A DNA stretch of 5,989 bases from positions 1 to 5,989 of the forward strand of contig JAJZFO010000143.1 of the NCBI GenBank assembly GCA_021805305.1, read 5' to 3'. Position 1 is the first letter of the stretch. Every line of letters starts with the position of its first letter. Below are positions 1-5,989 of this stretch, piece by piece. The stretch is from Actinomycetes bacterium (GTDB taxonomy: Bacteria > Actinomycetota > Acidimicrobiia > Acidimicrobiales > RAAP-2). The translations under genes and the position numbers were made by a program. Under the pieces are notes generated by a model that saw nothing but the letters and a program-made list of their open reading frames with translations, ran no database searches and had not been told where the DNA came from.

Positions 1-1086
<1,086 letters not shown>

Positions 1087-1093
1087 CACAGTT

Positions 1094-1098
1094 TCCTT
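1094..1098 (-). promoter_or_regulatory. Ribosome-binding site of atpA
   Basis: AAGGA on the minus strand lies 7 nt before the ATG at 1086, inside the 15-nt gap after atpH. It fixes the atpA start, which gives the family-typical N-terminus [11 protein letters not shown]. Confidence 0.75.
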
Positions 1099-1101
1099 TT
1101 C

Positions 1102-2013
1102 CTAGTCGTTTCGAGTCAAAGCGGATTCGTAGAAGTGACCCGCCGAGACGGAGTCGTGCAACGCGGCGAGGCGGCCCCGCGTCGAGGCGTCGAGGCGAAC
1201 ATCGCCCACTTCGACCACCACCCCGCCCAGCAAGTCGGCCTCGTCGGCGATCTGGAGCTCGACGTCGGCTCCGGTGAGGGCCGCGAGCGAGCGGACGAGG
1301 TCGGCCTGGTCGTCGGCGTCGAGGGGGCGCGCGGTGTACACCCGCGCGACGCGCCAGTGACGCGCCTGCGCGACGTACTCCACCAGGAAATCGAGGGTCC
1401 CCACCACGTCGCGCGGCCGGCCCCCCTCGATCACGTAGCGCGCCAGGCGCAGCGTGACGGGCGTGACCTTGGCGCCCAGCAGTTGGTCCACCAGGCCCAG
1501 GCGCGAGCCCAGTGCCGCGTCGCGGTCGAGCAACACCCGGCGCAGGTCGAGGTTCTCCTCCACCGTGCGCGCCCACCGGAACAATTCCTCTTCGATGCGC
1601 GCGAAGTCCCCCGTGGCGACGCCCTCGAGCAGGGCGTCGGCGTAGCCGGCGACGCGTCGGCGCGCCGACAGGAGGCCGAGGCTCCGCGGGTGCAGGGTGC
1701 CGGTCTCGGCGAAGGTCAGCGCGCTCTGGGCGAGCTCCCCGATCGCCGAGGCGACCTCCTGGGCGGGGGCGTTGCTCGCGGCGTAGACCGCCACGCGCCG
1801 GGTCTCGGGGTGGACCTTGGACGCGAGCAGGTCGTCCAGGACCTGGCCCCGCACGACGCCCGTCAGCGACGTGTCGCTCAGCACGCCGCGCAACTCGGGT
1901 TGGGCCAACACGGCGCGCTCCAGGGAGGTCAACTCACCGACGACCACTCCGCGCGCCGCGTCGTCCAACGCACCCAGGAGTGCGGCGGCGTATCCTTCGA
2001 GCTTGGGCAGCAT
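1102..2013 (-). CDS. atpH: F-type ATP synthase subunit delta, long form with duplicated N-terminal domain
   Basis: Delta (OSCP homologue) caps F1 and joins it to the b peripheral stalk. The product has 303 residues against about 180 in E. coli. The extra length is explained by an internal repeat: residues 7-78 and 123-194 align without gaps over 72 positions with about 26 identities. Both copies begin GYAxALL and contain LRxVLxD, then LLxxKVxPxT. The C-terminal domain (about 218-290) is canonical, with LLGGVVVEVGD at 261-271 and RGRLAALHDS at 279-288. The long form with a repeated N-terminal domain is known in actinobacteria: Streptomyces delta is about 270 residues, and in Mycobacterium the region is fused to a b-type segment. 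Here it is a free-standing gene. The ATG follows the atpF stop by 2 nt; a GAAGGA lies rather far upstream (about 15 nt), so initiation is probably coupled to atpF translation. The C-terminal tail after about 290 is not conserved. Confidence 0.95.
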   Translation of the reverse strand: MLPKLEGYAAALLGALDDAARGVVVGELTSLERAVLAQPELRGVLSDTSLTGVVRGQVLDDLLASKVHPETRRVAVYAASNAPAQEVASAIGELAQSALTFAETGTLHPRSLGLLSARRRVAGYADALLEGVATGDFARIEEELFRWARTVEENLDLRRVLLDRDAALGSRLGLVDQLLGAKVTPVTLRLARYVIEGGRPRDVVGTLDFLVEYVAQARHWRVARVYTARPLDADDQADLVRSLAALTGADVELQIADEADLLGGVVVEVGDVRLDASTRGRLAALHDSVSAGHFYESALTRND

Positions 2014-2015
2014 GA

Positions 2016-2537
2016 TTAGCGGTTCGATTCCTTCTGCGCTTCGGCGCTCAGGGCCGCGACGGCCTCACGCACCAGGTCCTCGTGCGCGGCCTGGTCGACC
2101 TCGCGGCCCACGACCTTGGCGACGAGGTCAAAGACAATTTCGCCAATCCTCGCCGACGCCTCGTCGATCGCGCGCTGGCGCGCGCTGGCGACCTCGGCGT
2201 TGGCGTGGGCCACGATGCGGTCGTACTCGGCCTGACCGCGCCCCCCCGATTCCGCCTTGACCTGATCGGACAGCGCTTGCGCGTTGGCCACGATGTCGCG
2301 GGCCTGCTCTCGGGCTTCGTTGAGTACGCGCGCGCGCTCGTCACCCGCGGCGTCGGCCGCGGCGCGCGCCTCGTCGGCGGCGGTGAGGGCGGTACGGATC
2401 TTGTCCTGGCGCGCTTCGATGGCGGCGTTCAACATCGGCAGGGCGTACTTCGTGACGACCCACAGGATGATGACGACGACCGCGAGTTCCACGAACCACG
2501 TCCCGTTGGGGAGGAGGAAGATAGAGCCTGTACTCAT
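2016..2537 (-). CDS. atpF: F-type ATP synthase subunit b
   Basis: Subunit b is the membrane-anchored peripheral stalk that holds delta and alpha against the rotor torque. The 173 residues comprise a short outer N-terminus, one membrane helix at about 14-33 (WFVELAVVVIILWVVTKYAL) and a long charged, Ala-rich helical region from about 40 to 145, followed by the delta-binding end. Length and layout match the family. The helical stalk is interrupted by SGGRG at 97-101, encoded at a run of seven G (positions 2241-2247); the frame stays b-like on both sides, so I see no frameshift. The ATG is preceded by GAAGGT about 8-9 nt upstream, and an in-frame TAA just above rules out a longer product. It sits 64 nt after atpE and 2 nt before atpH. 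Only one b gene is visible here; no b' gene lies between atpE and atpH. Confidence 0.96.
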   Translation of the reverse strand: MSTGSIFLLPNGTWFVELAVVVIILWVVTKYALPMLNAAIEARQDKIRTALTAADEARAAADAAGDERARVLNEAREQARDIVANAQALSDQVKAESGGRGQAEYDRIVAHANAEVASARQRAIDEASARIGEIVFDLVAKVVGREVDQAAHEDLVREAVAALSAEAQKESNR

Positions 2538-2574
2538 GTCGGGTGACCTTCTTTACTGAACGGCCTCGGCGCAC

Positions 2575-2589
2575 GGGTCGAAGCGACCC
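2575..2589 (-). other. Intercistronic hairpin between atpE and atpF
   Basis: In the only sizeable spacer of the operon the minus strand reads GGGTCG-CTT-CGACCC, a perfect 6-bp GC-rich stem with a 3-nt loop. It starts 12 nt after the atpE stop codon and ends 37 nt before the atpF start. No U-run follows, so it does not look like an intrinsic terminator. By position it could protect the 3' end of an atpE-containing processed mRNA or limit read-through to atpF; that role is inference. Confidence 0.5.
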
Positions 2590-2601
2590 CTCGCGAAGGA
2601 A

Positions 2602-2871
2602 CTAGTTGGCCTTGAAGACGTAGACGAAGACGACCATGAACAGCAGGTTGATGAAGTACATCGCCTCCACCAGGCCGACCGTCAAGAAGAAGTACTGACG
2701 GGCCTTGTTCTCGATCTCCGGCTGACGAGCGATCGCCGCGATGGTCTGGCTACCGGCCAGACCGTCACCGATCGCTGCACCGATGGCGCCACCACCGAGG
2801 GCGAGGCCGCCGCCGATGAGTGCACCGGCGTTGCGTACTGCGGCCGCGATGTCGTTGGGATTAGTTGCCAT
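2602..2871 (-). CDS. atpE: F-type ATP synthase subunit c (rotor ring proteolipid)
   Basis: Subunit c oligomerises into the membrane rotor ring that carries protons. The 89-residue hairpin has helix 1 at about 14-42, with a glycine-rich face (G20-G22, G26-G28, G31, G35), the polar loop ARQPE at 48-52, and helix 2 at about 60-86. The proton-carrying carboxylate is Glu69 in [10 protein letters not shown]. Asp36 in helix 1 sits where Na+-binding rings have Gln, and Glu69 is followed by Ala rather than Ser or Thr, so H+ coupling is expected. The sequence closely resembles the mycobacterial protein (Asp28, Leu59, Glu61 and Ile66 there correspond to Asp36, Leu67, Glu69 and Ile74 here). The mycobacterial Ala63 position is Met71. 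The N-terminus is about 8 residues longer than in M. tuberculosis. The gene has the best ribosome-binding site in the window and lies 24 nt after atpB. Confidence 0.98.
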   Translation of the reverse strand: MATNPNDIAAAVRNAGALIGGGLALGGGAIGAAIGDGLAGSQTIAAIARQPEIENKARQYFFLTVGLVEAMYFINLLFMVVFVYVFKAN

Positions 2872-2880
2872 TTCTGTCTT

Positions 2881-2887
2881 TCCTCCT
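2881..2887 (-). promoter_or_regulatory. Strong ribosome-binding site of atpE
   Basis: The minus strand carries AGGAGGA 9 nt before the atpE ATG, an essentially full anti-16S match at good spacing. The other F0 and stalk genes here have shorter matches, which fits the need for many c copies per complex. Confidence 0.8.
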
Positions 2888-2895
2888 GGGTTGGG

Positions 2896-3678
2896 TTAGT
2901 GAGAGGCCTGTAGCGCGCCGAGGGTCTCGGCGGGGAGCTCGTCGTGCGATTCGTCGTGGCTCGTGGCCATGCCGAAGTACAAGACGGCGAGAAGCATGAA
3001 GATGTAGGCCTGGATCACGCCGATCAGGGCGTCGAAGGGCTTCCAGACGATCTCGCCGAAGGGGATGGCGTAGATCGGCAACAGCGTGGTCATCACCGCG
3101 ATCATCAGGCCGCCCGAGAAGAGGTTGCCGAAGAGACGAAAGGTCATGGTGATGGGCTTGGTGATCTCTTCGATCACGTTGATCGGGGCGAGTGCGGCGT
3201 AGGGCTGCGCGTAGTGCTTGAAGTATCCGCCCAGGCCGCGCGCGCGCACCGACTCGACGTGCACCCAGACGATCACCAGGACCGCCATCGCCAGGGGCAG
3301 GTTCACGTCGCCGGTCGGGGCGGGAAAGATCTCCCCGGACTGACCCGGGTGCATCGACGTGGGCAAGAAGCCAATCCAGTTACAGATCAAGATGAAGAGG
3401 AAGAGGGTCACGCCCAGCGGGACGAAGCGCCGGCCGCGCTCGCCCATGGCGGACTCCGCGAGGTCGGTGACCATTCCGACGATCATCTCCCAGAAGATCT
3501 GAATCTTCGAGGGCACGCCGTCGGTCACCTTGGAGGTCATGGCGAACACCAGGTACATGAAGATGAGGAACGCCAGGACGGTCGACATGATGATGTCGGT
3601 GTCGAAGGTCAATCCAAAGAGATGGGCGGTCGGGTGAACCCCGACCTCGATGGTCTTCGCCGCGTACAGCGTCTTCAC
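2896..3678 (-). CDS. atpB: F-type ATP synthase subunit a (proton channel stator)
   Basis: Subunit a is the membrane stator providing the two proton half-channels beside the c-ring. The 260-residue product has several hydrophobic helices (about 29-48, 86-106, 126-143, 185-206, 213-238). The key helix contains TFRLFGNLFSGG at 179-190 with the essential Arg181. Gln223 in GVIQAYIF corresponds to E. coli Gln252. NWIGFLP at 100-106 and a SHDESHDE acidic/histidine C-terminal tail are also present. Length is normal for the family. The start is GTG at 3678, sharing its G with the TAG stop of the upstream atpI-like gene (TAGTG), and a GGGGG purine run lies 7 nt upstream, so translation is coupled. Identification is firm. 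Confidence 0.98.
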   Translation of the reverse strand: MKTLYAAKTIEVGVHPTAHLFGLTFDTDIIMSTVLAFLIFMYLVFAMTSKVTDGVPSKIQIFWEMIVGMVTDLAESAMGERGRRFVPLGVTLFLFILICNWIGFLPTSMHPGQSGEIFPAPTGDVNLPLAMAVLVIVWVHVESVRARGLGGYFKHYAQPYAALAPINVIEEITKPITMTFRLFGNLFSGGLMIAVMTTLLPIYAIPFGEIVWKPFDALIGVIQAYIFMLLAVLYFGMATSHDESHDELPAETLGALQASH

Positions 3679-4079
3679 TACATGTCCCCCTGCTTCGCCA
3701 CCACGCTGAAGACGTTGATGACGAAAACGATCTGATAAATCACGAGCCCTGCAACAATACCTATTCCCAGCGCCTTGTTCACGACGAGGGCCCCGATGGC
3801 GACCACGGTCATGATCGATAGGCGGCCCACGGTGTTGCCCCCGAGTTGACGGCGCACGGCCTTGGTGCTCTGTTCACCCTTCACCTCGACCTTGGCCACC
3901 TGCTTGTCGAGGAAGCGCAGGTTCAAGATGGCGAGGCCCACTCCGATCACGACGCCCAGTCCGGCGAGGGCGTTGATCATCTCACCGATGAGGAACCCGA
4001 CGGCCCCGGCGGCCAACGCGGATAGCACCGTACGGCGTAGGAGGCGCGGCAACGTTGACGGGGAGAGGTTTTCAAGCAC
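3678..4079 (-). CDS. atpI: AtpI-like ATP synthase accessory membrane protein
   Basis: The product is a 133-residue, four-helix membrane protein in the position of atpI, immediately before atpB. Hydrophobic segments lie at about 17-36, 39-57, 85-103 and 105-127, with a basic, hydrophilic loop at 58-84 (KQVAKVEVKGEQSTKAVRRQ). AtpI family proteins are not part of the mature enzyme; they have been linked to c-ring assembly and, in alkaliphilic Bacillus, to Mg2+ handling. The assignment rests on size, topology and gene position; primary sequence in this family is poorly conserved. The counterpart in M. tuberculosis would be Rv1303. The start is GTG at 4079, the first usable codon after an in-frame TAA (the stop of the preceding gene, 12 nt away). 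I see no clear ribosome-binding site, suggesting termination-reinitiation. The last codon and stop overlap the atpB start region. Confidence 0.8.
   Translation of the reverse strand: MLENLSPSTLPRLLRRTVLSALAAGAVGFLIGEMINALAGLGVVIGVGLAILNLRFLDKQVAKVEVKGEQSTKAVRRQLGGNTVGRLSIMTVVAIGALVVNKALGIGIVAGLVIYQIVFVINVFSVVAKQGDM
3686..3690 (-). promoter_or_regulatory. Ribosome-binding site of atpB
   Basis: A GGGGG core (context CAGGGGGA on the minus strand) lies 7 nt before the GTG start at 3678. It is located inside the last codons of the upstream gene and supports the non-ATG start that overlaps that gene's stop. Confidence 0.6.
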
Positions 4080-4091
4080 GGTGATTGGGTT

Positions 4092-4343
4092 TTAGAGGTA
4101 ACGCCGGACTTGCTGAACCACGCTCACCACGGCGGCGACCGTCCCCAACACTATCCCTATTAGCAACCCCGCGGGTGAGGTGTGCCAAGTTTTGTCCGCC
4201 CAGATGCCCGCGACGACGCCGACGCCGATGCACGTGGCGATCGTCGTACCCATGACGGCGAACGCCGCCAGTCCCGCGACACCGCCTCCACCAGGCTCTT
4301 TAGGGGCGTCACCCTGGTCGGGGTCGGGCCCGCGCGCACTCAA
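4092..4343 (-). CDS. atpZ: AtpZ-like small F0F1 accessory membrane protein, TTG start
   Basis: The predicted product has 83 residues: a hydrophilic Pro/Gly-rich N-terminus (1-21) and two membrane helices at about 22-47 and 57-77, ending in the basic VQQVRRYL. The turn GIWADKTWHTSP at 46-57, followed by LLIGIVLG, fits the AtpZ / 'ATPase gene 1' family (G-x-W-x-D, then P-x-x-x-x-I-G-x-x-x-G). In Bacillus AtpZ acts with AtpI, with proposed roles in divalent cation supply and F0 assembly; here the function is inferred. The frame is open much further upstream (to 4526), but that extension lies within wecA and is Arg/Pro-rich and unlike the family. A TTG at 4343 overlaps the wecA TGA stop by 4 nt (TTGA) and has AGGAGG 7 nt upstream, so I choose it. 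The gene is easily missed because of its size and rare start codon. Confidence 0.8.
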   Translation of the reverse strand: MSARGPDPDQGDAPKEPGGGGVAGLAAFAVMGTTIATCIGVGVVAGIWADKTWHTSPAGLLIGIVLGTVAAVVSVVQQVRRYL

Positions 4344-5479
4344 TGGTGCGCCTCCTCGCGTTCGTAGCGACGGTGTTCGAGGCGTCGCCCGCGCGTCAAG
4401 AGGGGGCTCGACCAAGTGAAGAGACCGATGAGCAAGACCGCGACCGCGAGCGGCAAGAAGACGTTCGTGCGCGGGTAGAACAGCGGGAAGAGTACGAAGC
4501 CGCACAGCAACGCCGTCCACAGCCACAGGATGATCACGGTGCGCCGGTGCCCGTGACCGAGCCGCATGAGGCGGTGGTGGATGTGGTTCTTGTCGGGGGT
4601 GTGAAAACCCTGTCCCGACATCGTGCGTCGCACGAAGGCGAAGACCGCGTCGGTGAGGGGCACCCCCAAGATGAAGACCGGGATCAGCAGTGGGGCGAAG
4701 AAGAAGAAGGTGACGCCACTCGCGGGCGGCGTGCGCCCGCCGATCACCATCGTGGACGCGGACATCAACAGGCCCAGCATGAGGGCTCCCGCGTCGCCCA
4801 TGAAGAGTTTGGCGGGGTGGAAATTGTCGCGCAGGAACCCCACGCAGATACCGAAGGTGATGGCCGCGATGAGCGGGCCCACGTTGGTCGTGGGCAGGAG
4901 CCCGAGGTCCTCGAGTCGCAGGCCGTAGACGCAGAGCGTCCCCGAGGCGATGGCCACGATCCCCCCCGCGAGGCCGTCGAGGCCGTCAATCAGATTTACC
5001 GCGTTGGACAGGGCGAACACCCACACCGCGGTGATGATCGGCAGCGTGGACGGTCCCAGCACGATGAACCCCGCGAAGGGCAGCTTGAGCTGGTACATCG
5101 TGCAGCCGCTGAAGTACAGGATCGTGGCGGCCAGCACCTGGCCGGCGACCTTGGCGGGGGCGCTCATCTCGCGAAAGTCGTCCACCACCCCGACCACGAA
5201 CATGACCCCGGTGGCCAAGAGCACCCCGAGCATCTCGTGGGAGGATTCGATCACGGCGCGCGTCGTCGGCAGGACGAACGCCCCCACTAGGGCGACGCAG
5301 AATCCCACGAACATCGCGCCCCCGCCCCCGTAGGGGGTGATCACCTGGTGCACCTTTCGGTCGTCGGGCTGCGCACTGTAATTGATCGCGACGGCGATGC
5401 GGCGCGCCGGCGGATTGGTCACCAGGGTGATCAGGGCTCCTACCAGGGCGATGATCCCGTAGGTGCCCAGGGCGCTCAT
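4340..5479 (-). CDS. wecA: WecA/Rfe-type polyprenyl-phosphate N-acetylhexosamine-1-phosphate transferase
   Basis: This membrane enzyme family moves a sugar-1-phosphate (usually GlcNAc-1-P from UDP-GlcNAc) to a polyprenyl phosphate, starting envelope glycan synthesis. The 379 residues form roughly 11 membrane helices. Family motifs appear in order: PDDRKVH at 38-44 followed by GGGG at 51-54, VVDDFRE at 98-104 (Mg2+-binding Asp pair 100-101), NAVNLIDGLDGLAGG at 159-173, FMGDAG at 226-231 and HIHHRL at 299-304. The last motif indicates the WecA/TagO branch rather than MraY. In Mycobacterium the orthologue (Rv1302, rfe) starts the arabinogalactan linker and likewise sits just before the atp genes; the acceptor polymer in this organism is unknown. 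The tail 364-379 is basic then acidic. ATG at 5479 lies 3 nt after glyA, with only a weak GAAG upstream, suggesting coupling; the stop overlaps the next gene by 4 nt. Confidence 0.93.
   Translation of the reverse strand: MSALGTYGIIALVGALITLVTNPPARRIAVAINYSAQPDDRKVHQVITPYGGGGAMFVGFCVALVGAFVLPTTRAVIESSHEMLGVLLATGVMFVVGVVDDFREMSAPAKVAGQVLAATILYFSGCTMYQLKLPFAGFIVLGPSTLPIITAVWVFALSNAVNLIDGLDGLAGGIVAIASGTLCVYGLRLEDLGLLPTTNVGPLIAAITFGICVGFLRDNFHPAKLFMGDAGALMLGLLMSASTMVIGGRTPPASGVTFFFFAPLLIPVFILGVPLTDAVFAFVRRTMSGQGFHTPDKNHIHHRLMRLGHGHRRTVIILWLWTALLCGFVLFPLFYPRTNVFLPLAVAVLLIGLFTWSSPLLTRGRRLEHRRYEREEAHH
4351..4356 (-). promoter_or_regulatory. Ribosome-binding site that sets the TTG start of the AtpZ-like gene
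   Basis: AGGAGG on the minus strand lies within the last codons of wecA, 7 nt before TTG at 4343. Its match and spacing are near ideal, and it is the main reason for preferring the short 83-residue product. Confidence 0.75.
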
Positions 5480-5482
5480 GGT

Positions 5483-5989
5483 CTACTTCGTGAAACTGGC
5501 GTACGGGTTGAAGCGCCCGCAGAGTTCGGCCACCGTGTCGCGCACCGCGGCGACGACCGTCTCGTCCTCGCGTCCGCGCAGGGCCCGGGCCATCAAGGCG
5601 GCCACGGTCGCGAACTCACCCTCGCCCAATCCGGCCGTGGTCTCGGCCGCGGTGCCCACGCGCAGTCCCGACGTGATGAAGGCGCTGCGGGGGTCGTCGG
5701 GGATGGTGTTGCGATTCGTGGTGATGCCCGCCCGGTCGAGTACCTCCTGGGCGACCTTGCCGGTCAGTTCGGCGTCGAACTCGCGAAGGTCCAGCAGCAC
5801 CATGTGGTTGTCGGTGCCCCCCGACACGAGACGGAATCCCTCCTGGGCCAGGGCTCGGGCGAAGGCGCGCGAGTTGTCGACCACCTGGGCGGTGTACGTG
5901 GCGAATGACGGGTGGGCCGCCTCCTTGAAGGCCACCGCCTTGGCGGCGATCGCGTGCTCGAGGGGACCGCCCTGTTGGCCCGGGAACAC
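5483..5989 (-). CDS. glyA: Serine hydroxymethyltransferase, C-terminal 168 residues (partial)
   Basis: GlyA is the PLP enzyme that interconverts serine and glycine while loading the one-carbon unit on tetrahydrofolate in the cytoplasm. Only the C-terminal part is present, corresponding to about residue 255 onward of the roughly 417-residue E. coli protein. The visible start VFPGQQGGPLEHAIAAKAVA matches the region downstream of the PLP lysine, which lies outside the window. LVSGGTDNHMVLLDL (54-68), ITTNRNTIPDDP (89-100) and ITSGLRVGT (105-113) are highly characteristic, with Arg110 equivalent to the substrate-carboxylate-binding Arg363 of E. coli. The first visible GTG codon is internal Val, not a start. 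The C-terminus is normal (FNPYASFTK) and the gene is not truncated at this end. It ends 3 nt before wecA and probably shares its transcript. Confidence 0.97.
   Translation of the reverse strand: MFPGQQGGPLEHAIAAKAVAFKEAAHPSFATYTAQVVDNSRAFARALAQEGFRLVSGGTDNHMVLLDLREFDAELTGKVAQEVLDRAGITTNRNTIPDDPRSAFITSGLRVGTAAETTAGLGEGEFATVAALMARALRGREDETVVAAVRDTVAELCGRFNPYASFTK

Noticed and set aside
2575..2589. Hairpin after atpE as an intrinsic terminator
   Set aside because: No U-tract follows the stem, the stem is short, and the essential atpF, atpH and atpA genes continue downstream in the same direction.
2602..2871. Na+-coupled c-ring
   Set aside because: Helix 1 has Asp36 where Na+ rings have Gln, and Glu69 is followed by Ala instead of Ser or Thr, so the Na+ ligand set is absent.
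2944..3735. Plus-strand open frame (263 codons) opposite atpB
   Set aside because: Its Asp/His/Glu-rich content mirrors hydrophobic codons of subunit a on the other strand; no start signal or domain supports it.
4092..4526. 144-residue version of the AtpZ-like protein
   Set aside because: The extra N-terminal 61 residues lie in wecA coding sequence and are Arg/Pro/Leu-rich without family similarity, while TTG at 4343 has a near-ideal ribosome-binding site.
4343..5290. Plus-strand open frame (315 codons) opposite wecA
   Set aside because: It is antisense to the well-motifed WecA-like gene and is a low-complexity Glu/Arg/His/Gln/Asp-rich product typical of the complement of membrane-protein codons.
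5483..5989. Self-contained 168-residue gene starting at the right window edge
   Set aside because: The first codon GTG is the internal Val of the conserved VFPGxQGGPL segment of serine hydroxymethyltransferase; the gene simply continues beyond the window.

Overview
The window is a compact, GC-rich stretch in which every gene I can support lies on the minus strand. In transcription order (right to left) they are: the C-terminal part of glyA (serine hydroxymethyltransferase); a WecA/Rfe-type polyprenyl-phosphate sugar-1-phosphate transferase; a short AtpZ-like protein; an AtpI-like protein; then the F-type ATP synthase genes atpB (a), atpE (c), atpF (b), atpH (delta) and the first 362 codons of atpA (alpha), which runs off the left edge. 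The missing gamma, beta and epsilon genes would be expected beyond position 1.

The organism is most likely an actinobacterium. A wecA/rfe gene directly upstream of atpI-atpB matches the layout known from Mycobacterium (Rv1302-Rv1303-atpB). Subunit c has the mycobacterial Asp in helix 1 and the LVEAxYFIN core in helix 2. Subunit alpha has GDRKTGKT, and subunit delta is the long form with a duplicated N-terminal domain. Unlike Mycobacterium, b and delta are separate genes, so a deep non-mycobacterial actinobacterial lineage (for example an Acidimicrobiia-type organism) is a reasonable but unproven guess.

Region by region: 5483-5989 is the end of glyA; 4340-5479 is wecA; 4092-4343 and 3678-4079 are the two small F0 accessory genes; 2602-3678 encodes the proton channel and rotor (a, c); 1102-2537 encodes the peripheral stalk (b, delta); 1-1086 encodes alpha. 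Spacing is very tight: 3-nt gap, 4-nt overlap, 12-nt gap, 1-nt overlap, 24, 64, 2 and 15 nt. This points to one polycistronic unit with translational coupling. The only sizeable spacer (64 nt, atpE-atpF) holds a small perfect hairpin. No stretch over 300 bases lacks a gene, and no terminator, mobile element, RNA gene or CRISPR array is visible.

The genes cooperate simply. AtpZ and AtpI are thought to help assembly or ion supply of F0. Subunits a and c form the proton path, b and delta hold the stator to F1, and alpha is part of the catalytic hexamer. WecA (envelope polymer priming) and GlyA (one-carbon metabolism) appear to share the transcript. I see no previously undescribed system. The most interesting details are a Met in subunit c at the bedaquiline-contact position, the duplicated delta domain, and the start-site and ribosome-binding-site architecture.
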